A DNA stretch of 64,000 nucleotides from Nonomuraea aurantiaca (GTDB taxonomy: Bacteria > Actinomycetota > Actinomycetes > Streptosporangiales > Streptosporangiaceae): contig NZ_JAIWNB010000039.1 in assembly GCF_020215705.1 (NCBI RefSeq), positions 17,773 to 81,772 on the forward strand, read 5' to 3'. The notes beneath the pieces are model-generated. The model was not told the DNA's origin. It searched no databases and saw nothing but the letters and a program-made list of their open reading frames with translations. The translations under genes and the position numbers were made by a program. The stretch's first letter is position 1. Each line of letters opens with the position of its first letter. This document shows positions 52,227 to 60,943 of the stretch, one piece after another.

Positions 52227-53306
52227 TCAGCGCAGGGGGGCGAAGTCGGCAAGGGCGGTGGGCTGCTTGCCGGTGGTGATGTGCTCGGAGAGCAGCCGCC
52301 CCGTAATGGGGCCGTGGGCCAGACCCCACATGCCGTGACCGCCGGCCACGTAGATACTGGGGGCTTTGGTCGCGCCGATGAGCGGCCGGCCGTCCGGGGT
52401 GATCGGGCGAGGGCCCACCCAGACATCCGTGCGTTCGTCCCAGTGCACACCGCGCAGCAGGGGCTGGGCGGAGGCGACGATGGCCCCCAGCCGGGCGGGC
52501 ACCTGCGGGGCGTCCGGGTCGCGGAATTCCATGGTGCCGGCCACGCGCAGCCCGTTGCGATACGGCGTGCACGCCACCCGTACGTCGGGCAGGTAGATCG
52601 GGCCAGGGACGGGGTGGTCCACCGGCACGGTGAAGGAGTAGCCCCGGCCGGCCCGGACCGGGACGCGCACGCCCCACTGCCGGGCCAGGCGGGGCAGCCA
52701 CACGCCGGTGGCCAGCACCACCGCGTCGGCCGACAGGACGGTGCCCTTGCCCGAGCGCACGATCACCTTCCTGCCGGCCGGATCCCCCGCCTGCTGGGAG
52801 CGGGAGTAGACCAGCACCCGCGAGTGCCGGTCCTCGATGGTCACCGCCCGGCTGATCGTGTCGGCCAGGCTGTCGGCCAGGGCGAACAGGTCGGTCGGGC
52901 CGCGTCCCGAAGCGGTCTCGCGGCTCTCCAGCACCAGCCCGTACACCACGCCGACGAGCTGGCTCCAGGAGACCGCGGAATCGGCCACCAGCACAGCCAC
53001 CCCGAGCTGATCGCCGAGCGCGGCGGCCTCGCGCTCGGCCGCCGCGCTCGGCGAGGCGCAGGGGGTGGCTGTGCTGGTCTCGACGGGGCGGACCAGGACC
53101 GCCGCGGCGTGGGCGGCGGCCGCCCACCGCACCGCCTCGGCGATCGAGGAGGTGCCGACGGCCAGGAGCAGATCACCGGTGACGTGGCGGTCGGTGGCAT
53201 CCGGCACCGCCACGCTGCGCAGCCAGGCCGAGCGGGTCTCGGGACGGCCGCACAACGGTACGCCGTACCCGCCGAGCACGTTCACCAGGCGGTCCAATGT
53301 GATCAT
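52227..53306 (-). CDS. In-frame chimera: PucR-family regulator N-terminus + D-amino-acid oxidase/dehydrogenase C-terminus
   Basis: The ORF has 359 codons from ATG 53306. Residues 1-~176 are the N-terminal sensory part of a PucR-type regulator (MITLDRLVNVLGGYGVPL, LLLAVGTSSIAEAVRWAAAA, VSWSQLVGVVYGLVLESRET, GPTDLFALADSLADTISRAV). From ~180 (base ~52775) the sequence becomes the C-terminal part of a DadA/DAO flavoenzyme: VLSADAVVLATGVWLPRLAR, YSFTVPVDHPVPGPIYLPDV, RTDVWVGPRPITPDGRPLIG, VAGGHGMWGLAHGPITGRLL. The PucR HTH and the FAD-binding Rossmann N-terminus are both missing. It looks like a deletion that joined a regulator to its divergent or adjacent target gene. Its function as a unit is doubtful. 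Confidence 0.82.
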   Translation of the reverse strand: MITLDRLVNVLGGYGVPLCGRPETRSAWLRSVAVPDATDRHVTGDLLLAVGTSSIAEAVRWAAAAHAAAVLVRPVETSTATPCASPSAAAEREAAALGDQLGVAVLVADSAVSWSQLVGVVYGLVLESRETASGRGPTDLFALADSLADTISRAVTIEDRHSRVLVYSRSQQAGDPAGRKVIVRSGKGTVLSADAVVLATGVWLPRLARQWGVRVPVRAGRGYSFTVPVDHPVPGPIYLPDVRVACTPYRNGLRVAGTMEFRDPDAPQVPARLGAIVASAQPLLRGVHWDERTDVWVGPRPITPDGRPLIGATKAPSIYVAGGHGMWGLAHGPITGRLLSEHITTGKQPTALADFAPLR

Positions 53307-53363
53307 GTGCGGCTCCGGGTGCCCAGAGGGGGCGGGGCGACCCCGCTCCCCTCTCACTGGTTG

Positions 53364-53705
53364 TCAGGCGGCCTCGTGCCGCCGCTGGCAGTCGATGCAG
53401 TTGCGGGCCAGCGGCCGGATCTTGAGCCGTTCGAACGGAATGGCCGCCTGGCAGTGGCCGCAGCGGCCGTAGATGCCGGCCTCCAGCCTGTCGTAGGCCT
53501 GAGCGAGTTCGGCGACGGCGCGCTCGGCGGCGGTGATCGAGGCGAGGAGCTCCTGCCAGGTGCCGTCGGCGCCGCTACCGTCCTGCTCCTGTGCCCGCAG
53601 CCTATCCAGGTACCGGCTGCGCTGCTCCCGTTGCTGGGTCAGGTCCTGGCGCAGCGACTCAAGCTGCACGCTGCTGAGGTGTGAGGTCGCGTGGCTGTCG
53701 GTCAT
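53364..53705 (-). CDS. DksA/TraR-family zinc-finger protein
   Basis: The product has 113 aa. An N-terminal coiled coil (QLESLRQDLTQQREQRSRYL, then to ~residue 70) precedes the C4 zinc finger YGRCGHCQAAIPFERLKIRP then NCIDCQRR, with Cys pairs CxxC and CxxC. It resembles RNA-polymerase secondary-channel binders of the TraR/DksA type, which tune transcription in stress. A MreB-like gene follows upstream on the same strand (33 bases away), so they are probably co-transcribed. ATG 53705 has AAAGGACCTT close by in the correct orientation. Confidence 0.9.
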   Translation of the reverse strand: MTDSHATSHLSSVQLESLRQDLTQQREQRSRYLDRLRAQEQDGSGADGTWQELLASITAAERAVAELAQAYDRLEAGIYGRCGHCQAAIPFERLKIRPLARNCIDCQRRHEAA

Positions 53706-53737
53706 GATCGAAGGTCCTTTCTTGCGAAGCGAAGACG

Positions 53738-54511
53738 TCAGCGGACGCGCGGGGCGAGTGCGGCCGTCAGAGCCGGCTGCAGGCACAGGCGCATCAGGCC
53801 GCGGATGGTGGCGTGCTGCGGCTGGGGGGTCGCTGTGACCGGCAGGCGAAGCGCGGCACGGAGGCGGGCCAGCAGCTGCTCTTGGTGAGCACCGCCGCCG
53901 GTGACCGTCAGACCCCGCTCGCGCGCGGCCGGACGCGAAGCGGCGGGCAGGCGACGCACCAGGCCCGCCGTCATCTCGATGACGCTCTCCAGCGCATACG
54001 ACACCAGCCCCTCGCCGGTGGTGGCGTTGAGCTGGAGGGCGACCGCGTCGGTGACGGCCCCGTCCGCGATGGCGACGGCCTCGACAATGCCCGCCCCCAC
54101 GTCCAGGACCAGGCAGGGCCGGGAATCGAGGATGTCCAGGCCGGCGCCGACGGCTGCGGCCAGCGGCTCCTCCATCAGGCCCACTTCGCATCCGGCGGCC
54201 TCGGCGACCGCGGCGCGGACCGCCCGGCGATCGCTCGGCGAGGCCGCCACCGGCACGCCGGCCAGCACCCATCGCGGCCGGCTCTCCGATACCTGGGCGT
54301 CCTGCAGCAGCCGCCGCACCAGCCGCAGGCAGGCGTCCGGGTCGGCCACCATGCCGTGCCGGACGGGCCACAGCGCGGCCGCCAGGCCGGAGCCGGACAG
54401 CGGCCGGGTGACCGACGACGGCCGGTCCACGATGGCGTACCCGCTCAATGACAGCGACCGGGTACGCGCGGTACCCAGGTCGAGCGCCACGAAGCGCTGC
54501 GCGGTGCTCAC
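53738..54511 (-). CDS. Short MreB-like actin-family protein
   Basis: The product has 257 aa against ~340 for MreB. Phosphate-1 motif VALDLGTARTRSL, connect segment EEPLAAAVGAGLDI, phosphate-2 motif CLVLDVGAGIVEAVAI and adenosine motif TVTGGGAHQEQ are all present, so an actin-type ATPase fold is likely. About 80 residues are missing, mostly in the subdomain IIB region. The GTG start at 54511 is preceded by GGGAGGT. It lies in a probable operon with the DksA/TraR-like protein and near SecDF. This grouping recurs in actinomycetes in my recollection, but its role is not established. Confidence 0.85.
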   Translation of the reverse strand: MSTAQRFVALDLGTARTRSLSLSGYAIVDRPSSVTRPLSGSGLAAALWPVRHGMVADPDACLRLVRRLLQDAQVSESRPRWVLAGVPVAASPSDRRAVRAAVAEAAGCEVGLMEEPLAAAVGAGLDILDSRPCLVLDVGAGIVEAVAIADGAVTDAVALQLNATTGEGLVSYALESVIEMTAGLVRRLPAASRPAARERGLTVTGGGAHQEQLLARLRAALRLPVTATPQPQHATIRGLMRLCLQPALTAALAPRVR

Positions 54512-54747
54512 CTCGCACCTCCCGGCGATGCCGGCTGTGGCCGCTCCAGCCGCGGCCAGGCGTGAACTGATTCGACAACGGACATGACGATGATCGGCTC
54601 CTTGCTGAGGCCAAAGGAAGGCAGTACAGGAACACGGCCCTGCTGCAGGGACCGCGAGAGGGCTCCGAAGGCGACGGCGAGCATGGACCAGCCCCACGAG
54701 GGCGCAGTCCATCGGCTCGGGACATGCGGCGTCAGGATCCACGGCAC
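54508..54747 (-). CDS. Possible small protein coupled to the MreB-like gene
   Basis: A 79-codon minus-strand frame (MPWILTPHVPSRWTAPSWGW, SMLAVAFGALSRSLQQGRVP) ends with a TGA overlapping the GTG of the MreB-like gene, the usual sign of coupling. Composition is plausible but no homologue is recognised and no ribosome site is clear. It may be non-coding. Confidence 0.35.
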   Translation of the reverse strand: MPWILTPHVPSRWTAPSWGWSMLAVAFGALSRSLQQGRVPVLPSFGLSKEPIIVMSVVESVHAWPRLERPQPASPGGAR

Positions 54748-54783
54748 GAGCGGCCGCAGCCCTTCGGAGAGAGGTAGCGTCAG

Positions 54784-55161
54784 CTAGATGAGCGGCGGGC
54801 TGCGCGAACCCGCAGTGCGGTGCGCGAGCTGTTGCGGATCGCGGAGCTCATCGACCTTCGAGCCAGGCGACGCCGACAGCGCCAGATAAGCGGGCTCATC
54901 GTGACGCTCGCCGCGCAATGGCGGCCACAGCGCTAGCACGTGGTGCTCACGGGCGCTACCCGCCTGCGGGGGCAGGCCGGGCAGGTCACCGCCCCCACCG
55001 TCCGGGCTCCATGCCAGGCCGGACAGCGAATTCTCAGGCGCGATCGGGCCGTCGGCGCTCGCACTGCCGGTGGCTCCGGCCAGCACCAAGCACAGCAGGA
55101 CCAGACCCATCACGCCGACGAACGCGATGGACCCTCGTGGTGTTCTCCACGGTCCCGTCAT
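54784..55161 (-). CDS. Small exported or membrane-anchored protein
   Basis: The product has 125 aa. MTGPWRTPRGSIAFVGVMGL then VLLCLVLAGATGSASADG is a signal peptide or anchor with a predicted cleavage after GSASA. The mature part is Gly/Pro-rich with no motif (PENSLSGLAWSPDGGGG). The start at ATG 55161 is preferred over 55209. It is the first gene of the minus-strand set leading to the MreB-like and DksA-like genes. Unknown function. Confidence 0.6.
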   Translation of the reverse strand: MTGPWRTPRGSIAFVGVMGLVLLCLVLAGATGSASADGPIAPENSLSGLAWSPDGGGGDLPGLPPQAGSAREHHVLALWPPLRGERHDEPAYLALSASPGSKVDELRDPQQLAHRTAGSRSPPLI

Positions 55162-55283
55162 AGGGCAGACCATAGCCCAGACGGCGCGAAAAGGGGCATG
55201 CCGTTCCATCGCAGGTACGACCCGCGCCGGGGCCGGGGTACGGTGACCGCCAAGACCCGACCCGTAAACTGCCAGGAGGAGAC

Positions 55284-55616
55284 GTGCGCAGCAGACTGCC
55301 CGCCGTCCTGCTCCTGCTGCTGTCGGCCTTCCTGCTGGGCCCCGCCCCTGGCAGCGCCCAGCTGCCCGTCACCGCAACGCCTGCGACCTGGTGGAGCGGC
55401 CCGTCCGAGCACGCCGTGCAGGACGCGGCCCTGCCCCGGCTGCATCCCGCCCGCAGCGCGCCCGCGCTGCCGATGTGGCCGGCCGTACTGCCGTCCACCG
55501 AACGGCCCGGTCCACGGGCGCGGCCCCTGACGACCCTCGCCCGGCCTTTCACCGCGGCACCTCAGCCGCCCGCCCGTCAGGCGCCGGCACGAGCGCCACC
55601 CTCCACGACGCGCTGA
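55284..55616 (+). CDS. Small secreted Pro/Ala-rich protein
   Basis: The product has 110 aa. It has a classical Sec signal (SRLPAVLLLLLSAFLLGPAP, cleavage after GSA). The short mature chain is rich in Pro, Ala and Arg and is presumably disordered. AGGAGGA lies directly before the GTG at 55284. It is 37 bases upstream of the SecDF gene in the same direction, likely co-transcribed with it. Unknown function. Confidence 0.65.
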   Translation: MRSRLPAVLLLLLSAFLLGPAPGSAQLPVTATPATWWSGPSEHAVQDAALPRLHPARSAPALPMWPAVLPSTERPGPRARPLTTLARPFTAAPQPPARQAPARAPPSTTR

Positions 55617-55653
55617 CGTCCCCTTTCCTTCTTCGACAGCCCGTGGAGGCTTC

Positions 55654-57945
55654 ATGTCCCGCGCGCCCTTCTGGCGCGCGGTGGCGGCGTGCGCCATCGC
55701 CGCCACCGCACTGCTGTTCACCGTCACCACACCGCCACGTCTAGGGCTGGACCTGCGCGGTGGCACCCAACTCGTCTTCGAAACCCGAGACGCCTCAACA
55801 GCCAAGGCCGACGCCGAGGCCACTGACCGCGCCCTGGACGTGCTGCGCCGGCGCGCCGACGCGCTCGGCGTGGTCGACCCCACCCTGTTGCGCTCCGGCG
55901 ATCGGCGCATCATCGTCGAGCTGCCCGGGGTGCTCGACCCCCGCCAGGCCGCCGAAGTCATCGGCAAGACCGCCCAGCTCACTTTCCACCCGGTCCTGGA
56001 ACAAGCCGACGACACCAGCGCCGATCAAGGCACCCCCACCAGCAGAGGCATCGGCGCATCCGGGCAAGTCCTGGCCGACGAAGGCGGGCAACGCCTGCGG
56101 CTCGGCCCTGCCGCGATCACCGGCGACGGGGTGAGCGACGCCGCCGCACGCAACGACCCGCAGCAGGGGCCGGGCTGGTTCGCCACCGTCGACTTCCGCG
56201 ACGCCGCCGCCTGGCAACGGCTGACCGGCGAGGCCGCCTGCCACAGCCCGGGCAACCCCCAGCGGCGGGTCGCCATCGTCTTGGACAACGAGATCATCTC
56301 TTCGCCCCAAGTCGATGCGGGCGTGCCCTGCCAGATCGGCATCCCCGGCGGATCCACCCAGATCAGCGGCTCCTTCACCCACCAGGAGGCACAAGACCTG
56401 GCCGTGCTGATCAAGGGCGGCGCCCTGCCCGTCCCGCTCACCTTGATCGAGCAGCGCACCGTCGGCCCCACGCTCGGCGCGCAGGCCATCGAGGCCAGCG
56501 CCAAGGCAGGCATCGCCGGTGTCCTGCTCACCGCGTTGTTCATCATCCTCACCTACCGGCTGTCGGGGCTGCTGGCCACCCTCGCGCTGGCCGCCTACGG
56601 GCTCATCTCCTACGCCGCCCTGCTCGCCCTCGGCGCGACGCTCACCCTGCCCGGCCTAGCCGGGTTCGTTCTGGCCATCGGCATGGCGGTCGACGCCAAC
56701 GTGCTGGTCTTCGAGCGAGCGCGTGAAGAGTATGGCCGCGCCCCGCGCCGCGGCCTGCGCGCCGCCCTCGACCGAGGCTTCGCCAACGCCTGGAGCGCCA
56801 TCGCCGACTCCAACATCACCACGCTCCTGGCCGCCGGATTGCTGTTCTGGCTGGCCTCAGGGCCGGTGCGCGGATTCGGTGTGACGCTGGGCGTCGGCGT
56901 CCTTGCCTCACTCGTCTCCGCCATGCTCATCACCCGTGTCCTGACCCACCTCATCCTCAGCGGGACCAGCCCCCGGCTGGCCCGGTTGTCCGGGCTGGCG
57001 GTGCACGGCCGGGTCAGGGCCTGGATCACCCGGCGCAACCCGTCCCTGATGGCCGGGCGCCGACGGTGGCTGGCCGCGGCCGCCACCCTGGTCGCCGCAG
57101 CCGTGACCGGGCTGGCCCTGCACGGGCTCAACCTCGGCATCGAGTTCACCGGCGGTCGGATGCTCCAGTACACGGCCGCGCAACCGGTGAGCGCCGAGAC
57201 TGCGCGGCAGGCGGTGGCCGAGGCCGGTTACCCGGCGGTCAACGTGCAAAGCTCCGGCACCAGCGTGTCCGTGCGTGCCGGCCAGATCAGCGCCGACGAC
57301 ACCGCCGCCATCGAGCAGGCACTCGATACCCGGCTCGGCGAAGTGACCAAGCAACGCGACGAGCTCATCGGCCCCAGCCTGGGCGACGAACTGCGCCGCA
57401 ACGCGCTCATCGCGCTCGCCGTGGCGCTGGCGGCGCAACTGTTGTACCTGGCCGTCAGATTCCGCTGGACGTTCGGCGCCGCCGCCGTGATGGCCCTCGT
57501 CGTGGACACCCTCGCTGTGCTCGGCCTGTTCGCCTGGCTGGGCAAACCCATCGACGGGGTCTTCCTGGCAGCCATGCTGACCATCATCGGCTACTCAATC
57601 AACGACAAGGTGGTGGTTTTCGACCGCGTCCGCGAACTATGGCAGGCCTCGCGGCAGGCACGCTTCCCCGGCATCGTCAACGCGGCGATCCTGCAGACCG
57701 TGCCGCGTACCGTCAACACCGGCCTGGGCGCCTTGTTCATCCTCACCGCGCTGGCCGTCTTCGGCGGTGACACGCTGCGCGACTTCGCCATCGCGCTCAT
57801 CTTCGGCATCGTGGTGGGGACCGCGTCGTCATCGTTCGTGGCCGGCCCCCTCGCGATCGAGCTCGAACGCCTCAGCAAGCAACCCCCACCCCAGCCGCCC
57901 CAGCCGCGCAAACGCCGCCGGCAGGGCACGGGCGCGGTCCTGTAG
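55654..57945 (+). CDS. secDF: Fused SecD-SecF protein-export subunit
   Basis: The product has 763 aa. The SecD half has GLDLRGGTQLVFE after the first membrane helix, a periplasmic P1 region, SGSFTHQEAQDLAVLIKGGA and helices with GMAVDANVLVFERAREEY. The SecF half has NLGIEFTGGRMLQYTA and IGYSINDKVVVFDRVRELW. It couples the proton-motive force to late steps of Sec export. Actinomycetes normally carry separate secD and secF in a housekeeping locus. The fused, divergent form in accessory DNA beside small exported proteins suggests a second, specialised copy. GGAGG precedes the ATG. Confidence 0.92.
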   Translation: MSRAPFWRAVAACAIAATALLFTVTTPPRLGLDLRGGTQLVFETRDASTAKADAEATDRALDVLRRRADALGVVDPTLLRSGDRRIIVELPGVLDPRQAAEVIGKTAQLTFHPVLEQADDTSADQGTPTSRGIGASGQVLADEGGQRLRLGPAAITGDGVSDAAARNDPQQGPGWFATVDFRDAAAWQRLTGEAACHSPGNPQRRVAIVLDNEIISSPQVDAGVPCQIGIPGGSTQISGSFTHQEAQDLAVLIKGGALPVPLTLIEQRTVGPTLGAQAIEASAKAGIAGVLLTALFIILTYRLSGLLATLALAAYGLISYAALLALGATLTLPGLAGFVLAIGMAVDANVLVFERAREEYGRAPRRGLRAALDRGFANAWSAIADSNITTLLAAGLLFWLASGPVRGFGVTLGVGVLASLVSAMLITRVLTHLILSGTSPRLARLSGLAVHGRVRAWITRRNPSLMAGRRRWLAAAATLVAAAVTGLALHGLNLGIEFTGGRMLQYTAAQPVSAETARQAVAEAGYPAVNVQSSGTSVSVRAGQISADDTAAIEQALDTRLGEVTKQRDELIGPSLGDELRRNALIALAVALAAQLLYLAVRFRWTFGAAAVMALVVDTLAVLGLFAWLGKPIDGVFLAAMLTIIGYSINDKVVVFDRVRELWQASRQARFPGIVNAAILQTVPRTVNTGLGALFILTALAVFGGDTLRDFAIALIFGIVVGTASSSFVAGPLAIELERLSKQPPPQPPQPRKRRRQGTGAVL

Positions 57946-58134
57946 CACCGCGCGGGGCGCCCGATGGAACTATGCAGAGGAGTCATCCACGCCACAGGAG
58001 CGCCCCGCCCTCCGCCCCCCTCACCAGCGCCGGCTCAGCGACTGGGTGAGCGTTGCTGACAGCGGGCCGCGGGCTTGACCAGCCGTTAGGATCTTGGCTT
58101 TCACGCTGATTAGTGATGGTTTCCAGGGGTTCAG

Positions 58135-58359
58135 GTGGCGTTGACCGGCCGCACGGCTTACCCAAGGTTCGTGCGGGCGGTGTCAGCGCGGGAACTGGCG
58201 GAGGTGTTCACCTCTGCGGTCGACGAGGTGGAGTGGGCGCGCGGCAAGACGGGGGCCGCTAAGAAACGTGTCATGAGCCCCAAACGAGCGGCTCGGGTAC
58301 GGCAAGCCGCGACTCAGTTGATCAATGAGTACGGCGGTTGGAAGGGACTTCGAAGATGA
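58135..58359 (+). mobile_element. Tn3-family transposase N-terminal fragment
   Basis: The ORF begins TGRTAYPRFVRAVSARELAE then VFTSAVDEVEWARGKT, which is the N-terminal domain of Tn3-like transposases. After about residue 42 it switches to unrelated basic sequence (KKRVMSPKRAARVRQAATQL). It is the first of several Tn3 pieces in this kilobase. Confidence 0.7.
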
Positions 58360-58885
58360 GTCCGAGACCGTCCTCTTCGTCCCAGTCTTCGCCGACTTGG
58401 ACGAAGCCGAAGCCGGCGATCGTGGCTAGGGACGCCACATTATCTGGACTGATCGTCGCACGTACGGTCTTGACCGCCGGTTCGGCCGCGGCCCGACGCA
58501 GCAACTCGATCAGGATGGCTCGGCCGTACCCCTGGCGACGGAAGTCAGGAGCAACCGCGTAGCCGATCTCTACCATGCCCGCCTCATCGGGCGGTCCGTG
58601 AAACCCGGCATGACCGACGACGACACCTTCAGGCCCCGTCACCGCCTGCCGCGCTATCCACGGTGCGTGGCGGGGATCAGCGGCCATCTGGTCGATCCGA
58701 ATCCGCCACAGCCACCGTGCTCTGTCTGTCACGAAGTACTCAGTCAGCGCGACCCCGGCCGCGTTGCCGGCCGCGGGCAGATCCCCATCGAGCAGAGCCG
58801 ACAGCGCAGCGCTCGACAACTCGACGAAGCGCACGTGCTTCGAACTGGTGGGGAACGACGTCTGGCGATCGGCTTCATCTGTCAC
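58322..58885 (-). CDS. GNAT-family N-acetyltransferase
   Basis: The product has 187 aa: HVRFVELSSAALSALLDGDL, GPEGVVVGHAGFHGPPDEAG, MVEIGYAVAPDFRRQGYGRA (acetyl-CoA loop R-R-Q-G-Y-G-R-A), TVRATISPDNVASLATIAGF, ending VPSNRRTH. It is a complete RimJ/RimL-style GNAT domain. The GTG at 58885 is the best start, since sequence upstream is Tn3 debris in the same frame. Lying between Tn3 fragments, it may be transposon cargo. Substrate unknown. Confidence 0.8.
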   Translation of the reverse strand: MTDEADRQTSFPTSSKHVRFVELSSAALSALLDGDLPAAGNAAGVALTEYFVTDRARWLWRIRIDQMAADPRHAPWIARQAVTGPEGVVVGHAGFHGPPDEAGMVEIGYAVAPDFRRQGYGRAILIELLRRAAAEPAVKTVRATISPDNVASLATIAGFGFVQVGEDWDEEDGLGLIFEVPSNRRTH

Positions 58886-58907
58886 GGTGCGGATGATCGC
58901 AGGATGT

Positions 58908-59035
58908 CCGACAGACGTCCAACGATTCTTGTTGGTCGCGGCCTCGGCCTTGCCCAGCAGCTCGGTGACGACCAGCAGGTCCAGCATCTCCAGGCAGTCG
59001 TCGACCGCCTTACCCTCCACGTACAGGACGTCATG
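58908..59035 (-). mobile_element. Tn3-family transposase internal fragment
   Basis: The minus strand encodes DVLYVEGKAVDDCLEMLDLL, VVTELLGKAEAATNK, matching the segment of Tn3-like transposases where a conserved D-Al-L-DLL-TTELL-A block occurs. It is directly upstream of, and in frame with, the acetyltransferase gene. Confidence 0.55.
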
Positions 59036-59185
59036 CTGGTCATCTACGCCTACGGCACCAACTGCGGCATCCGGCAGATGATCTCCGGCGCGCACGCCCA
59101 CAGTGGGGAGGATCTGCGCTACGTGCGCCACTGGCACGTCGAACGCGGCTCGGTGGTGGTGCACTCGCAGACGCTCAAGGCGTGA
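59035..59185 (+). mobile_element. Tn3-family transposase core fragment, opposite orientation
   Basis: The plus strand encodes VIYAYGTNCGIRQMISGAHA then HSGEDLRYVRHWHVERGSVV. The 'YAYGTNxGI...DLRYVRR' block is typical of Tn3 DDE transposases. It is inverted relative to the adjacent piece, so the transposon has been rearranged, not merely truncated. Confidence 0.7.
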
Positions 59186-59565
59186 TGTGCTCGGCGCGAA
59201 GCCGGTCGTTACTCTCTGTCATCCCTGCATTGTGTCGTGACCACCAGCCGCGTGATCCCATTTTCGCCGCGTGCCGCAGGCCAGACCGAACAGGTCAGGC
59301 CGCCGCGTTAGCCGAGCTGGAAGCGGAGGACGCTCGGCTTCCCAGGTCAGGGCCTATATGGTGCCCGGTGTCACATCGGTTAATGGCACCCCGTCTTGGC
59401 CGGCAACGGCAGCCGGACCTGATAGACAGCGGGTGTGCCCTCGGCGGGCTCGTTGGTTGTTGTCACAAACCGCCATACCCCTGCCGAGGGCGCGCTCCGC
59501 GGCCCGGTGCTGCGGCCCGGTGCTGCGGAAAGCGCCCCTGTCAGGGGGCGGGGGTCAGGGCGAGG
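59186..59565. other. Gap with a short tandem repeat
   Basis: No gene is supported. GCGGCCCGGTGCT is repeated directly at 59499-59511 and 59512-59524. A plus-strand stretch reading ALAELEAEDARLP near 59305-59345 may be a small coding scrap. Confidence 0.4.
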
Positions 59566-59865
59566 TCAGGATGGCGGGGCGAAACTCCCGTTCGGCATTT
59601 TGCGCAGCCAGCCCCGCTCGGCCAACCGGTTCAGCTTGGCCCGGGTGCCCTCCACCTGCCCCGATTCGGTGCCCAGCCCGGCCGCTTGGCAGATGTGTTT
59701 GCAGATCAGCGGGTTGCCCGCGCCGGTCACGGGCTGTAGGAGAAGCCGGTAGCCAGCAGGTAGTTCGTCGGCGCCGCAGACCTGGTGCCGGTAGGGGATG
59801 ATCACCGATCCGGAGCCGGTCGACGCGCCGGCGGCGGTGCTGGCGGCGGGCACCGGTATGTCCCG
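59566..59865 (-). pseudogene. Winged-helix IS-associated protein fragment, paralogue of the 22.4 kb gene
   Basis: The minus strand encodes GSVIIPYRHQVCGADELPAG, CKHICQAAGLG (near) and SGQVEGTRAKLNRLAERGWL ending NGSFAPPS. It aligns with the C-terminal half of the TAG-interrupted gene at 22424-22981. The coiled-coil N-terminal half and the partner transposase are absent here. Confidence 0.6.
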
Positions 59866-60008
59866 GTCGCCGCCAGGCGCAGGCAGGGCCGGCCCAAGCC
59901 CAAAGAGCCGTCATCCCCACGTTCAGCTTCGGCAAGGTCCTGAGTCGGCTGCTGACGGCCTGACATTCGCGGGTGCCCGCTCAGTCGGGCCGCCCGAACG
60001 TGCGCTGA

Positions 60009-60941
60009 TCAGGCGATCTTGCCCAACTCACCGATGTCGTCGTCGGTCAGCTCGATCGACCCAGCCCGGAGGTTCTCTTCCAGGTGGGCGATGGATTTGG
60101 TGCCGGGGATCAGAAGGGTTGCCGGGGACACCGCCAGTAGCCACGCCAGGGCGATCTGCGAGCGGGTGGCGCCGTGCCGGGCGGCGATTGCATCGAGGGC
60201 CGTCTCCTGGCCATCAGTCATTGCCATGCCCGGGGGGAGCTGGGATTTGTCGATGGCCGGGTTCAGCATGCCCGACACCAGCGGGAAATACGGCACGAAT
60301 GCGATGCCGTGCTCCTCGCAGTAGCGCAACACCTCCAGCGCGCCCCGGTCGAGCAGGTGGAAACGGTTCTGCACGAACGCTACCGGGGCCATCTCGCGGG
60401 CCTTCTCCAACTGCTCAACGGTGACACCGCTCAGCCCGAGGTTGCGGATCAGGCGCCGCTCCCAGAGTTGGGCGAGCGCGCCGAAGGACTCCTCGAAGGG
60501 GGTCTCGGCGGGGAAGAGCATGCCGTCACCGCCAACTCGCAGGTACACCAGGTGCAACTGGGCCAGGCCGAGGGTCGCCAGGTTCTCCTCGACCTGGTCA
60601 CGGAGCGCCTGAGGGCCGGCCTCGGCGTTGAACGTCTTGTACTCGTCTCGAACGATACCAACCTTGGTGGCGATCACCAGGTTCTCGGGGTAAGGGTGGA
60701 GCGCCTCCCGGATCAGTTCGTTGGCGACATGCGGGCCATAGGCGTCGCTGGTGTCGATGTGGTCGACGCCCAGTTCCACCGCCCGGCGCAGCACCGCAAG
60801 CGCGGCGTCCTTGTCCGCGGGCGGGCCCCAGATCATCGGGCCGGGAAGCTGCATGGCGCCGTAGCCGAGCCGGTTGACGCTCAGGTTTTCGGCTGGCTGG
60901 AGCCGCCCCGCGATGGCGGCGGGCTTACTCTCGTGACTCAC
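60009..60941 (-). CDS. Aldo/keto reductase family oxidoreductase
   Basis: The product has 310 aa and a complete AKR barrel: VNRLGYGAMQLPGP, GVDHIDTSDAYGPHVANELI with the catalytic Asp and Tyr, ENLVIATKVG with the catalytic Lys, and the NADPH-binding LLIPGTKSIAHLEENLRAGS. At the usual catalytic His position the sequence reads LHLVYLRVGG, as in a known subgroup that lacks this His. It reduces aldehydes or ketones with NADPH. The ATG is 3 bases downstream of the stop of the upstream minus-strand HTH gene, so they form an operon in which the HTH protein probably regulates the reductase. Confidence 0.92.
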   Translation of the reverse strand: MSHESKPAAIAGRLQPAENLSVNRLGYGAMQLPGPMIWGPPADKDAALAVLRRAVELGVDHIDTSDAYGPHVANELIREALHPYPENLVIATKVGIVRDEYKTFNAEAGPQALRDQVEENLATLGLAQLHLVYLRVGGDGMLFPAETPFEESFGALAQLWERRLIRNLGLSGVTVEQLEKAREMAPVAFVQNRFHLLDRGALEVLRYCEEHGIAFVPYFPLVSGMLNPAIDKSQLPPGMAMTDGQETALDAIAARHGATRSQIALAWLLAVSPATLLIPGTKSIAHLEENLRAGSIELTDDDIGELGKIA

Positions 60942-60943
60942 TG

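Noticed and set aside
50525..52450. 641-codon minus-strand frame
   Set aside because: It crosses several unrelated plus- and minus-strand fragments and has no coherent domain, so it is an open-frame artefact.
53364..54725. 453-codon frame joining MreB antisense-frame sequence to the DksA-like gene
   Set aside because: Only the last 113 codons are the zinc-finger protein. The upstream part is an alternative frame of the MreB-like gene.
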